64,000 nt of DNA, taken from NCBI RefSeq assembly GCF_040111675.1, contig NZ_CP157794.1:4113501-4177500 (forward strand), in the 5' to 3' direction. Positions 39,203 through 48,661 of the stretch are shown one piece after another (the first letter of the stretch is position 1; every line of letters starts with the position of its first letter). The notes under the pieces were generated by a model. The model saw nothing but the letters and a program-made list of their open reading frames with translations. It was not told the DNA's origin and searched no databases. The position numbers and the translations under genes were made by a program. The stretch comes from Salinarimonas sp. Its GTDB lineage: Bacteria > Pseudomonadota > Alphaproteobacteria > Rhizobiales > Beijerinckiaceae.

Positions 39203-41383
39203 TCACAGGAAGCTCTGCGGGTCCACGTCCACGGTGACCCGGATCCCGCCCTTCGGCTTCGGCCCGGCGGCGAGCCAGTCGCGCAGGAAGCCCTGGAGGT
39301 CGCGATCGCGGGCGGCGCGGACCAGGATGCGCACGCGGTGGCGGCCGCGGATCATGGCGAGCGGGGCCTCGGCCGGGCCGAGCACGGAGAGGTCGGCGTC
39401 GAGAACGCCCATGCCGTGCGCCGCGCGGACGAGCTCGCGGGCGTAGGCGTGGGTCGCGTCCTTGTCGGCGCCTGCGATCACGAGCGCCGCGAGACGCCCG
39501 AAGGGCGGCAGGCGCGCCGCCTCGCGGGCCGCCTGCTCCTCGGAATAGAAGCGCTCGGCGTCGCCCGAGAGCAGCGCCGCGATCACGGGATGGCCGGGCT
39601 GGTAGGTCTGGAGCAGCGCGCGCCCGGGCTTGTCGCCGCGCCCGGCGCGGCCGGTCACCTGCTGGAGCAGCTGGAAGGTCCGCTCCGCCGCGCGGGGGTC
39701 GCCGGAGGTGAGGCCGAGATCGGCGTCGACGACGCCCACCACCGACAGGAGCGGGAAGTTGTGGCCCTTGGCCACGAGCTGCGTGCCGATGACGATGTCG
39801 CAGGCGCCCTCGGCGACGGCGTCGAGCTCCGCGCGCATGCGCTCGGCGCCGCCGGGGAAGTCGGAGGAAAGCGTGATGACACGCTTGCCCGGAAAGAGGG
39901 TCGCCGCCTCCTCGGCGATGCGCTCGACGCCGGGCCCGCAGGGCGTGATCGTGTCGACCCCGCCGCAGGACGGGCAATGGTCCGGCCGGCGCTCGACATG
40001 GCCGCAATGATGGCAGACGAGCGCCCGGCGGAAACGGTGCTCGACGAGCCAGGCGGTGCAGTTCGGGCACTCGTAGCGATGCCCGCAGGCGCGGCAGAGC
40101 GTGAGCGGCGCGAAGCCCCGGCGGTTGAGGAAGAGCAGCGCCTGCTCGCCGCGCGCCGTCGCGGCCTCCACCGCCGCCGCGAGCGGCGGCGCGATCCAGC
40201 GCCCCTGCGGCGGGCCGTTGGCGCGCATGTCGATCGCCGCGATGTCGGGCAGCGTGCGCCCGCCGAAGCGCTCGGGCAGGCGGATATGGGCGTAGCGCCC
40301 GCGCTCGGCGTTGACCCGGCTCTCGAGCGAGGGGGTCGCGGAGGCGAGCACGATCGCGGCGGGCTCGAGCCGGGCGCGGATCACCGCCATGTCGCGGGCG
40401 TGGTAATGGACGCCGTCCTCCTGCTTGTAGCCAGCGTCGTGCTCCTCGTCGACGACGACGAGCTTGAGGTCGGCATAGGGCAGGAAGAGCGCCGAGCGCG
40501 CGCCGACGACGACCGTCGCCGCGCCGGAGGCGACGTCGGCGTAGAGCCGCTCGCGCCGCCGGCCGGTGACGGCGGAGTGCCAGGCGGCGGGGCGCACGCC
40601 GAAGCGGCGGGCGAAGCGCTCGAGGAACTGGCCCGTGAGCGCGATCTCCGGCATCAGGATCAGGCTCTGCCCGCCCTGCCGCAGGGCCTCGGCGATGGCC
40701 TCGAAATAGACCTCCGTCTTGCCCGCGCCGGTGACGCCCTCGAGCAGGACCGGCGGCGGCGGCCCCTCCCCCGTCGCGCGCACGGCAGCGGCGAGGGCGG
40801 CGGCGGCGTCGGCCTGGGCCGGCGACAGGCGCGGGGCGGCGTGGGCCGGATCCGGCGCGGGGCGCGGCGGCTCCGCGAGCGCGAGCGCCTCGAGCGCGCC
40901 CTCGTCGACGAGCCCGTCGACGACGCCGGCGCTCACCCCCGCGGCGAGGGCGAGCTCGCGCTTGGGCCGCGCCAGGCCGTCGGCGGCGGCGGCGAGCACG
41001 CGCTCGCGAGCCGGCGTCATCCGCCTGGGCAGCGCGCCCGTGGCGCGCACGCCGACGCGCGGCGCCTCGGGGCGGCTCTCGTCGGGGAGCTTGAGGGCCA
41101 TGGCGAGCACGGCCCCGCGGGGCGCCAGGGTCCAGCGGGCGACGAAGTCGATCAGCTTCCGCAGCGGCTCGGCGAAGTGCGGCCCCTCCAGCGGTCCCGA
41201 CAGGGTCTTGAGATTGTCGCCCGCCCCCTCGCGCAGGCCCCAGACCACGCCGGCCACCTCGCGCTGGCCGAAGGGCGCGCGCACGGTCTCCCCGACCCGC
41301 GGGCGATAGCCCTCCGGCAGGCGGTAGCTGAACAGGGTGTCGAGGGGCAGCGGGACGAGGACGTCCGCCAGCGTCTGGGACAT
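39203..41383 (-). CDS. priA: Primosomal protein N' (replication restart helicase)
   Basis: A 726-residue helicase that reloads the replisome at stalled forks. The N-terminal DNA-binding domain (SQTLADVLVPLPLDTLFSY) precedes Walker A LLEGVTGAGKTEVYFEA near residue 210, the DEEH box VVDEEHDAGYKQEDG and a zinc-binding insert with CRACGHRYECPNC and CHHCGH through CPSCGG. VIGTQLVAKGHNFP lies in the second helicase domain. All eight zinc cysteines appear present. It is divergent from the XerC-like gene with 84 bases between them. Confidence 0.96.
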   Translation of the reverse strand: MSQTLADVLVPLPLDTLFSYRLPEGYRPRVGETVRAPFGQREVAGVVWGLREGAGDNLKTLSGPLEGPHFAEPLRKLIDFVARWTLAPRGAVLAMALKLPDESRPEAPRVGVRATGALPRRMTPARERVLAAAADGLARPKRELALAAGVSAGVVDGLVDEGALEALALAEPPRPAPDPAHAAPRLSPAQADAAAALAAAVRATGEGPPPPVLLEGVTGAGKTEVYFEAIAEALRQGGQSLILMPEIALTGQFLERFARRFGVRPAAWHSAVTGRRRERLYADVASGAATVVVGARSALFLPYADLKLVVVDEEHDAGYKQEDGVHYHARDMAVIRARLEPAAIVLASATPSLESRVNAERGRYAHIRLPERFGGRTLPDIAAIDMRANGPPQGRWIAPPLAAAVEAATARGEQALLFLNRRGFAPLTLCRACGHRYECPNCTAWLVEHRFRRALVCHHCGHVERRPDHCPSCGGVDTITPCGPGVERIAEEAATLFPGKRVITLSSDFPGGAERMRAELDAVAEGACDIVIGTQLVAKGHNFPLLSVVGVVDADLGLTSGDPRAAERTFQLLQQVTGRAGRGDKPGRALLQTYQPGHPVIAALLSGDAERFYSEEQAAREAARLPPFGRLAALVIAGADKDATHAYARELVRAAHGMGVLDADLSVLGPAEAPLAMIRGRHRVRILVRAARDRDLQGFLRDWLAAGPKPKGGIRVTVDVDPQSFL

Positions 41384-41467
41384 GAGATCGGTTGCGCGTT
41401 GACGCTTTGGTGAGCCTGCGCGACGAGACTTACGCCATCGCGCCAGCCGGCGCTACGGTCGAGCCCC

Positions 41468-42406
41468 GTGATGATCGCCCCCGACGTCGACGCCGCCCTG
41501 CGCGCCCATCTCGTCGCCCTCGCGACCGAGAGGCGCTACGCGCCGAACACGATCGAGGCCTATGGACGCGACATCCGGCAATTCCTCGCCTTCCTCGCCG
41601 AGCATCTCGGCGCGCCTCCGGATGCGGCCGCGATCGCGGCTCTGCCGGCGCGGGATCTGCGCGCCTTCCTCGCCGCCAGACGACGGGAGGGCGCCGTCGA
41701 CGCCACGCTCTCGCGCAAGCTCGCCGCCGTGCGCGGCTTCGCGCGGCGGCTCGCGCGCGACGCAGGCGTCGAGATGTCCGGGATCGCGGCCGTGCGAGGC
41801 CCCAAACGCAGGCGCGACCTGCCGCGGCCCCTCCCCGCCCCGGCCGCCGTGGCGCTCGCCGACCCGGCCACACGCGCCGACGAGGACAAGCCGGACTGGG
41901 TGCTCGCCCGGGACGCGGCGGTGCTCGCCCTGCTCTACGGCGCGGGCCTGCGCATCTCGGAGGCGCTCGGCATCGCGCGTCGCGACGCGCCGCTCGAGGC
42001 CGGGGGGCGCCTCACCGTCGTCGGCAAGGGCGGTCGCACGCGCGCGGTGCCGATCATTCCGGCGGTGGCCCAGGCCGTTCGCGTCTATGTCGGGTCCTGC
42101 CCTCACCCGCTGCCCGCGGACGCGCCGCTCTTCCGCGGCGAGAAGGGCGGGCCGCTGAGCCCGCGCATCGTGCAGGGCGTGATGGCGCAGCTGCGCGGCG
42201 GGCTCGGCCTGCCGGAGAGCGCGACGCCGCATGCGCTGCGCCATTCCTTCGCGACGCATCTCCTCGCCCGCGGCGGCGACCTGCGCGCCATCCAGGAGCT
42301 GCTCGGCCACGCCTCCCTCTCGACGACGCAGGTCTACACGAGGGTCGACGCGCAGAGCCTCCTCGCCGCCGTCGAGGCCGCTCATCCGCGCGCGCGCCGG
42401 GGTTGA
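41468..42406 (+). CDS. xerC: Tyrosine recombinase, XerC-like
   Basis: A 312-residue tyrosine recombinase. The N-terminal SAM-like core-binding domain (RRYAPNTIEAYGRDIRQFL) is followed by the catalytic domain with Arg in GAGLRISEALGI, His/Arg in ALRHSFATHLL and LLGHASLSTTQVYTRV, which supplies the His and nucleophilic Tyr. Its length and place beside priA suggest the chromosomal dimer-resolution enzyme XerC rather than a phage integrase. No attachment site or phage genes are adjacent. XerD cannot be excluded. Confidence 0.88.
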   Translation: MMIAPDVDAALRAHLVALATERRYAPNTIEAYGRDIRQFLAFLAEHLGAPPDAAAIAALPARDLRAFLAARRREGAVDATLSRKLAAVRGFARRLARDAGVEMSGIAAVRGPKRRRDLPRPLPAPAAVALADPATRADEDKPDWVLARDAAVLALLYGAGLRISEALGIARRDAPLEAGGRLTVVGKGGRTRAVPIIPAVAQAVRVYVGSCPHPLPADAPLFRGEKGGPLSPRIVQGVMAQLRGGLGLPESATPHALRHSFATHLLARGGDLRAIQELLGHASLSTTQVYTRVDAQSLLAAVEAAHPRARRG

Positions 42407-42507
42407 CGCCGCTGCGGAAGCTCGACCGTTTTCCCATCGCCGTAACGTTCTGAAAAGCATTCTTGCTTACCGTTGCGCCGTCTTCCGGAAGCCGCAAAGG
42501 GGATTTC

Positions 42508-43353
42508 ATGGTCGATCGAGCCGCACGCGTCGGAGCCGAGGAGCGCCGTCACCTGCGCGTGCTCGTCGCCGATCCCGCGGACGGCGCGCGCCTGAGCCTC
42601 GCCGTCACCCTCAAGGGCTTCGATCCGACGATGGAGATCGTCGAGACGACGGACGGCCGCGAGACCAACGCCGCCCTTCTCAAGCGCAAGCCGGACCTCG
42701 CCTTCGTCAACGTGCACATGACCGGCATGTCCGGCGCCGAGGCGGTGGCGATCGCGCGCCACCAGGGCGCACGGCCGCTCACCATCCTCATGGCCGACGG
42801 CGTGATGAAGCACTGGGTCGACCTTTCCGTCGAGCTCGACGCCTACGAGTTCCTGAAGAAGCCCTTCGACGCCGATCACGTCACGGCGCTCCTCAAGAAC
42901 CTGCGGCGCATGCGCGAGCCGCTGCGGCTCCTCCTCGTCGACGAATCGGACCAGGCCCGGGGCACGGTGCGCAAGATCTTCGAGCGCAGCCGGTTCTCCT
43001 TCGAGATCGACGAGACCGATTCGGGCCGCCATGCCCTCAAGCTCCTGCAGATGACGAGCTACGATCTGGCGCTGATCGACATGAACCTCTCGGGCGTCGA
43101 CGGGCTCGAGACCGCCTGCCAGGCCCGCGAGGTGGCGCCCGACACGCGCCTCCTGATGATGACCGTCTCGTCCGGCGACAGCCTGCCCGGCGCGCTGAAG
43201 CATTTCGGCGTCGAGGCGCTCTTGAAGAAGCCCTTCTACATCCGCGACGTCGAGAAGGTCTTCCACAAGATCTACGGCCTGCGTCGGCCCTACCTGATGA
43301 ACGCCCTCACCCCCGAGGCCGAGGCCAAGCAGCGCGTCGCCGCGATGCGCTGA
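42508..43353 (+). CDS. Tandem receiver-domain protein with degenerate first receiver
   Basis: A 281-residue protein made of two CheY-like receiver domains and no output domain. The second (about 137-255) is canonical: acidic pair Asp145/Glu146 in LLLVDESD, phosphoacceptor Asp191 in LALIDMNLSG, Thr219 and Lys241. The first (about 15-130) has Asn68 in place of the phosphoacceptor (LAFVNVHMTGM) and Pro23 in the acidic pair, so it probably cannot be phosphorylated, although its Lys before Pro is kept. The ATG at 42508 has AAAGGGG upstream. It follows xerC by 101 bases and precedes fabD; no kinase is adjacent. Confidence 0.9.
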   Translation: MVDRAARVGAEERRHLRVLVADPADGARLSLAVTLKGFDPTMEIVETTDGRETNAALLKRKPDLAFVNVHMTGMSGAEAVAIARHQGARPLTILMADGVMKHWVDLSVELDAYEFLKKPFDADHVTALLKNLRRMREPLRLLLVDESDQARGTVRKIFERSRFSFEIDETDSGRHALKLLQMTSYDLALIDMNLSGVDGLETACQAREVAPDTRLLMMTVSSGDSLPGALKHFGVEALLKKPFYIRDVEKVFHKIYGLRRPYLMNALTPEAEAKQRVAAMR

Positions 43354-43467
43354 CGGCGCGCGCGGACGCCGGCCGGCGTCCGCGCCCGTCGCTTGACTTC
43401 CCCCCCGCCCTTTGCGAAGCCGCCTGCCGGTCGATCGACGGCCGCGTCGCCGCACGAGGGAGAGGTC

Positions 43468-44418
43468 ATGAGCCGCGCATTGGTGTTTCCGGGCCAGGGC
43501 AGCCAGGCCGTGGGCATGGGCAAGGCGCTCGCCGCCGCCTATCCGCAGGCGCGCGCCGTGTTCGAAGAGGTCGACGACGCGCTCTCGCAGGCGCTCTCCG
43601 AGCTGATGTTCGAGGGTCCGCTGGAGCCGCTCACGCTGACGTCGAACGCCCAGCCCGCCCTGATGGCGACCTCGCTCGCGGCTCTGCGCGTGCTCGAGGC
43701 CGAGGCCGGCCTCGACGTCGCCCGCGACGTCGCCTTCCTCGCCGGCCATTCGCTCGGCGAATATTCGGCGCTCGCCGCCGGCGGCGCGCTCTCGATCACC
43801 GACACGGCGCGGCTCCTGCGCATCCGCGGGAACGCCATGCAGGAGGCGGTCCCCGTCGGCGCGGGCGCCATGGCGGCCCTGATCGGGATCGAGATCGAGG
43901 GCGCGCGGGAGATCGCCGCCGAGGCGGCCGAGGGCGACGTCTGCGACGTCGCCAACGACAACGGCGGCGGCCAGGTCGTCGTGTCGGGCCACAAGCCGGC
44001 CGTGGAGCGCGCCGTGGCGATCGCGCAGGCGCGCGGCGTCAAGCGCGCGGTGATGCTGCCGGTCTCCGCCCCGTTCCATTGCGCCCTGATGGCGCCCGCC
44101 GCGGAGGCCATGCGCGCCGCTCTCGCCGAGGTGACGATCTCCGCGCCCAAGGCCCCCGTCGTCGCCAACGTGACCGCCGCGCCGGCGAGCGATCCCCACG
44201 CCATCCGCGAGGCGCTCGTCGCGCAGGTCACGGGAACCGTTCGCTGGCGCGAGAGCGTCGCCCATATGGCGGGAGAGGGCGTCGACGCCTTCGTCGAGGT
44301 CGGGGCCGGCAAGGTCCTGTCCGGCCTCGTCAAGCGCATCGCGGCCGGCTCGGCGACGCAGGCCGTCGGCACGCCCGACGACGTCGGCGCGTTCCAGGCC
44401 GCCTTTCAGCGAGGATAA
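43468..44418 (+). CDS. fabD: Malonyl-CoA:ACP transacylase
   Basis: A 316-residue enzyme that moves malonyl groups from CoA to acyl carrier protein. It has FPGQGSQAVGMG at the start, the nucleophile elbow AGHSLGEYSALAA with catalytic Ser near residue 95, and the catalytic His in VSAPFHCALM near 200. The ATG at 43468 is preceded by GAGGGAGAGG; the 25-residue longer frame is not conserved. First gene of the fatty-acid cluster fabD-fabG-acpP-fabF. Confidence 0.96.
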   Translation: MSRALVFPGQGSQAVGMGKALAAAYPQARAVFEEVDDALSQALSELMFEGPLEPLTLTSNAQPALMATSLAALRVLEAEAGLDVARDVAFLAGHSLGEYSALAAGGALSITDTARLLRIRGNAMQEAVPVGAGAMAALIGIEIEGAREIAAEAAEGDVCDVANDNGGGQVVVSGHKPAVERAVAIAQARGVKRAVMLPVSAPFHCALMAPAAEAMRAALAEVTISAPKAPVVANVTAAPASDPHAIREALVAQVTGTVRWRESVAHMAGEGVDAFVEVGAGKVLSGLVKRIAAGSATQAVGTPDDVGAFQAAFQRG

Positions 44419-44424
44419 GCGATC

Positions 44425-45162
44425 ATGTTCGACCTGACCGGGCGCAAGGCCCTCGTCACCGGCGCGACCGGCGGGCTCGGGGGCGACATCGCCCGCGCGC
44501 TGCACGCCCGCGGCGCCACCGTCACCCTCTCGGGGACGCGCCGCCCGGCGCTCGACGCGCTCGCGGGCGAGCTCGGCGAGCGGGTCCACGTCGAGGTGGC
44601 GAACCTCGCCGACAAGGAGTCGGTGGAGGCGCTCGTGCCGGCGGCCGAGGCCGCCATGGGCGGGCTCGACATCCTCGTCAACAATGCCGGGATCACCAAG
44701 GACAACCTGTTCATGCGCCTCAAGGACGAGGACTGGGACACGGTGATCGCGGTGAACCTCACCGCTGCCTTCCGGCTCTCGCGCGCGGCGGTGAAGGGCA
44801 TGATGCGCCGACGCTTCGGGCGCATCGTCAACATCTCCTCGGTCGTCGGCGCCACGGGCAATGCCGGCCAGGGCAACTACGCCGCCTCGAAGGCGGGCCT
44901 GGTGGGCATGTCGAAGGCGCTCGCCGCCGAGGTCGCGAGCCGCGGCGTCACGGTGAACGCGGTGGCGCCGGGCTTCATCGAATCGCCGATGACGGAGGCG
45001 CTGAACGAGAAGCAGCGCGCGGCGATCCTCGACAGCGTCCCGGCGGGCCGGCTCGGCACCGGATCGGACATCGGCGCGGCGGTGGTCTACCTCGCCTCCG
45101 ACGAAGCCGGCTACGTGACGGGCGCCACCCTGCACGTCAACGGCGGCATGGCGATGCTCTGA
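44425..45162 (+). CDS. fabG: 3-oxoacyl-ACP reductase
   Basis: A 245-residue short-chain dehydrogenase that reduces beta-ketoacyl-ACP with NADPH. It has nucleotide-binding TGATGGLGGDIA, NNAGIT, the catalytic Ser in NISSVVGATG and YAASKAG (Tyr/Lys) near residue 152. It begins 6 bases after fabD. Placement between fabD and acpP makes the fatty-acid role secure among many similar dehydrogenases. Confidence 0.95.
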   Translation: MFDLTGRKALVTGATGGLGGDIARALHARGATVTLSGTRRPALDALAGELGERVHVEVANLADKESVEALVPAAEAAMGGLDILVNNAGITKDNLFMRLKDEDWDTVIAVNLTAAFRLSRAAVKGMMRRRFGRIVNISSVVGATGNAGQGNYAASKAGLVGMSKALAAEVASRGVTVNAVAPGFIESPMTEALNEKQRAAILDSVPAGRLGTGSDIGAAVVYLASDEAGYVTGATLHVNGGMAML

Positions 45163-45425
45163 CGCCCGCGGAGGCTGTGTCCTCCGAAATCTGGGGGCCG
45201 CCGTGCGGCGGCTCTCGCCACGGCCGATGCCGTGTGTTAGGAAACCGCGAAATTTCGTCGTCGGCTCCGAGAGGGGGCTTGACCGCGGGCGCGAATAAGG
45301 CTTTTGCAGCACGCGTCCGGGTCGGCCATGCCTCCCGACCTCGCGCCGCGCGAACGGACATCCCGGCGGGGTCGTCGCGACAGACGAACGTCCGCAGATC
45401 GACGAGTGATACGAGGACACGAACG

Positions 45426-45662
45426 ATGAGTGACATCGCTGAGCGCGTGAAGAAGATCGTGGTCGAGCACCTGGGCGTCGAGGCCGACAAGGTGACCGAG
45501 AACGCGAACTTCATCGATGACCTCGGCGCCGACAGCCTCGACACCGTCGAGCTCGTGATGGCGTTCGAGGAGGAGTTCAACGTCGAGATCCCGGACGACG
45601 CCGCCGAGACGATCGTCACGGTCGGCGACGCCATCAAGTTCCTCGAGAAGGCGTCGAGCTGA
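45426..45662 (+). CDS. acpP: Acyl carrier protein
   Basis: A 78-residue acidic carrier. The phosphopantetheine-bearing serine is in GADSLDTVELVM (Ser37). It starts with MSDIAERVKKIV and has GAGGACACGA as a weak ribosome site. The 263-base spacer from fabG presumably carries its own promoter, as is usual for highly expressed acpP, but I find no convincing -35/-10 pair. Confidence 0.97.
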   Translation: MSDIAERVKKIVVEHLGVEADKVTENANFIDDLGADSLDTVELVMAFEEEFNVEIPDDAAETIVTVGDAIKFLEKASS

Positions 45663-45726
45663 GGACGTGCGCGCCGGCGGGGCCGTTCGTCGGTTCCGCG
45701 GGCGCGCCGCGCAGCTCGAAAGCTAG

Positions 45727-46992
45727 ATGATGCGTCGCGTCGTCGTCACGGGCCTGGGAATGGTCACGCCGCTCGCCTGCGGCGTCGAAGAGACCTGGGC
45801 TCGCCTTCTCGCCGGCCGGAGCGGTGCCTCCCGCATCGAGAAGTTCGAAACCTCCGACCTGCCCTGCCGCATCGCCTGCCAGGTGCCGCGCGGCGACGGG
45901 TCCGACGGGACGTTCGATCCCGATCGGTGGATGGATCCCAAGGATCAGCGCAAGGTCGACGAGTTCATCGTCTTCGCCATGGCGGCCGCCAAGCAGGCGC
46001 TGGACGATTCCGGCTGGCGCCCGACGACGTACGACGAGCAGGCCGCCTCGGGCGTGCTGATCGGGTCCGGCATCGGCGGCATCGAGGGCATCGCGGATTC
46101 GGCCTTGATCCTGCGCGACAAGGGTCCCCGCCGCATCTCGCCGTTCTTCATCCCGGGCCGCCTGATCAATCTCGCCTCGGGCTACGTCTCGATCGAGCAC
46201 GGCCTCAAGGGCCCGAACCATTCCGTCGTCACCGCCTGCTCCACCGGCGCGCACGCCATCGGCGACGCCGCCCGGCTGATCGCGCTCGGGGATGCGGACG
46301 TGATGGTGGCCGGCGGCACCGAATCGCCGATCAGCCGCATCTCGGTGGCGGGCTTCGCGGCCTGCCGGGCGCTGTCGACCCACTACAACGACGAGCCCAC
46401 CCGCGCCTCGCGCCCCTACGACAAGGACCGCGACGGCTTCGTCATGGGCGAGGGCGCGGGGATCGTGGTGCTGGAGGAGTACGAGCACGCGAGAGCGCGC
46501 GGCGCGAAGATCTACGCCGAGGTCGTGGGCTACGGCCTCTCGGGCGACGCCTTCCACATCACCTCGCCCTCCGAGGACGGCGACGGCGCCTATCGCTGCA
46601 TGCGCGCGGCCTTGAAGCGCGCCGGCCTGCAGGCGTCCGATATCGACTACGTCAACGCCCACGGCACCTCGACGCCGCTCGGCGACGAGATCGAGCTCGG
46701 GGCGGTGGAGCGTCTTCTCGGCAACGACGGCGCACGGCTCGCCATGTCCTCGACGAAGTCGGCCACCGGGCACCTGCTCGGGGCGGCCGGCGCCATCGAG
46801 GCGATCTTCTCGATCCTCGCCATGCGCGACGGCAAGGCCCCGCCGACGCTCAACCTGGACAATCCGTCCGTCGAGACGCAGATCGACCTCGTGCCGCACA
46901 CGGCCAAGGAGAAGCGCATCGACGTGGCTCTCTCGAACTCCTTCGGCTTCGGCGGCACGAACGCATCGCTGGTCTTCGCCCGCGTGTCCTGA
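45727..46992 (+). CDS. fabF: 3-oxoacyl-ACP synthase II
   Basis: A 421-residue condensing enzyme that elongates acyl-ACP. The catalytic Cys is in VTACSTGAHAIG near residue 170, the two His in NAHGTSTPLGDEIE and KSATGHLLGAAG, and the glycine-rich end is NSFGFGGTNASLVF. Two adjacent ATG codons open the frame; either could be used. It lies 64 bases after acpP and 106 before mltG. Confidence 0.96.
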   Translation: MMRRVVVTGLGMVTPLACGVEETWARLLAGRSGASRIEKFETSDLPCRIACQVPRGDGSDGTFDPDRWMDPKDQRKVDEFIVFAMAAAKQALDDSGWRPTTYDEQAASGVLIGSGIGGIEGIADSALILRDKGPRRISPFFIPGRLINLASGYVSIEHGLKGPNHSVVTACSTGAHAIGDAARLIALGDADVMVAGGTESPISRISVAGFAACRALSTHYNDEPTRASRPYDKDRDGFVMGEGAGIVVLEEYEHARARGAKIYAEVVGYGLSGDAFHITSPSEDGDGAYRCMRAALKRAGLQASDIDYVNAHGTSTPLGDEIELGAVERLLGNDGARLAMSSTKSATGHLLGAAGAIEAIFSILAMRDGKAPPTLNLDNPSVETQIDLVPHTAKEKRIDVALSNSFGFGGTNASLVFARVS

Positions 46993-47098
46993 GGGGCGCG
47001 CGGCGACGGGTGATCGGCTGCGTTTTCGCCACATTGCTGGGTCAGTTCGGGCGGCGGGCGCCGCGAGGCTCCGCCGCCTTCCTCGCCAGACGTGAGCC

Positions 47099-48550
47099 AT
47101 GTTCGGTCGCAACAGAGACACGACGCCCCCGCCCGCGCCCCCGGAGCACGCCCCGAACGGGAGCGCTCCGGAAGCCCCGCGCCTCGCCCCGCGCAGCCCG
47201 CACGAGGCGATCAAGCCCGAGATGGCCCCTCCTCCGCCGCCCCGGCGCGTGGGACGCCCCCGCGGCGGCCTGCTCGCCACCCTCTCGGGCCTGTTCAGCC
47301 TCCTCGCCGTGGTGGCGCTCGCCGCCCTCGTGGCGCTGATGGTGCTGGCCCAGCAGGCGAACCAGCCGGGCCCCCTGCCGGCGGACACCGTCGTCACCAT
47401 CCCGCGCGCCACGGGCATGAGCGAGATCTCCCGCATCCTCGAGCGCGAGGGCGTGATCGAGCAGCCGCTGCTCTTTCAGCTCTACGCCGTGCTCAATCGC
47501 GAGCAGGCGAACCTGAAGGCCGGCGAGTTCCTGTTTCGCGCCAACGTCTCCGTCGCCGACGCGGTCGACACGCTCACCGAAGGCCGGGCGGTGCTGCACA
47601 CGGTGACGATCCCGGAGGGCCTCACCAGCCTCCAGATCGTCGAGCGCCTGCGCGAGGACGCCGTTCTCACCGGCGAGATCGAGACGGTGCCGGCGGAGGG
47701 CTCGCTGATGCCCGACACCTACAAGTTCGAGCGCGGCACCACGCGCGCGCAGGTGATCGACATCATGAAACGGGCGCAGGACAGCGCGCTTGCCGAGATC
47801 TGGGCGCGCCGCGACGAGGACCTGCCTCTGGCGACCCCCGAGGAGCTCGTCATCCTCGCCTCCATCGTCGAGAAGGAGACGGGGCGCGCCGACGAGCGGC
47901 CGCGGGTGGCGGGCGTGTTCATCAACCGCCTGCGCCAGGGCATGAAGCTGCAATCCGACCCGACCATCGTCTACGGCCTCGTCGGCGGGCGCGGCACGCT
48001 GGGGCGGGGCATCCTGCGCACCGAGATCCGCGAGCCGACGCCCTACAACACCTACGTCATCGACGGCCTGCCGCCGACGCCGATCGCCAATCCCGGCCGC
48101 GCGGCCATGGAGGCGGTGGCGACCCCCTCGCGCACGGACGACCTGTTCTTCGTGGCCGACGGCACCGGCGGGCACGCCTTCGCGGAGACCTACGACCAGC
48201 ACCGCCGCAACGTCGCCCGCTGGCGCCAGATCGAGGCCGCCCGGGGCGCCGGCGAGGCCGACCAGGTCGACCCCGCGGACGTGCCGGAGGAGGCGCCGGA
48301 GCGCTCCTCCGCGACCCCCGCCGCGGCCCCCGCAGCCGCCGCGACGCGGCCGGCGGACGCGGCCGACGCCGTGGAGGGCACGCCCCTCGATCCTCTGGCG
48401 AACACGACCTTCGACCTGACCAACGCCCAGACCGTCCCAGAGCTTCAGCCGCTCGGCGAGGACGGCGCGCCGCTCCCGGAGGGCGCCGAGGCCGCCCCGG
48501 CCCCCGCCGGCGGCGAAGGCCCGCCCCTGCCGCCCCGTCGGCCGGAATAG
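47099..48550 (+). CDS. mltG: Endolytic murein transglycosylase MltG
   Basis: A 483-residue inner-membrane enzyme that cuts nascent glycan strands and sets their length. A proline-rich cytoplasmic N-terminus of about 60 residues precedes one membrane helix (about 62-85), a LysM-like region and the YceG catalytic domain, with the catalytic Glu in ILASIVEKETG and SDPTIVYGL downstream. After about residue 395 follows an Ala/Pro/Glu-rich tail of some 85 residues, probably disordered. It commonly follows fabF in alphaproteobacteria. Confidence 0.95.
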   Translation: MFGRNRDTTPPPAPPEHAPNGSAPEAPRLAPRSPHEAIKPEMAPPPPPRRVGRPRGGLLATLSGLFSLLAVVALAALVALMVLAQQANQPGPLPADTVVTIPRATGMSEISRILEREGVIEQPLLFQLYAVLNREQANLKAGEFLFRANVSVADAVDTLTEGRAVLHTVTIPEGLTSLQIVERLREDAVLTGEIETVPAEGSLMPDTYKFERGTTRAQVIDIMKRAQDSALAEIWARRDEDLPLATPEELVILASIVEKETGRADERPRVAGVFINRLRQGMKLQSDPTIVYGLVGGRGTLGRGILRTEIREPTPYNTYVIDGLPPTPIANPGRAAMEAVATPSRTDDLFFVADGTGGHAFAETYDQHRRNVARWRQIEAARGAGEADQVDPADVPEEAPERSSATPAAAPAAAATRPADAADAVEGTPLDPLANTTFDLTNAQTVPELQPLGEDGAPLPEGAEAAPAPAGGEGPPLPPRRPE

Positions 48551-48607
48551 GGCGAACGCAGGCGGCGCAGTTTTCCGCCGGCGCATCCCACGACACTGCA
48601 CGCCAAG

Positions 48608-48636
48608 AAAAAAGCCGCCCCGAGGGGCGGCTTTTT
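48608..48636. terminator. Bidirectional terminator between mltG and atpC
   Basis: GCCGCCCC (48614-48621) pairs with GGGGCGGC (48624-48631), flanked by six A on the left and five T on the right, so it can end transcription from both convergent operons. Confidence 0.9.
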
Positions 48637-48661
48637 CGAACCTCGCGACGGTGCGCGGCGC

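Noticed and set aside
41468..42406. XerC-like gene as a phage or island integrase
   Set aside because: No tRNA, attachment repeats or phage genes are adjacent, and it neighbours priA as expected for a housekeeping Xer recombinase.
45163..45425. TTGACC and AATAAG upstream of acpP as its promoter
   Set aside because: The boxes are only 9 bases apart, too close for sigma-70 recognition.
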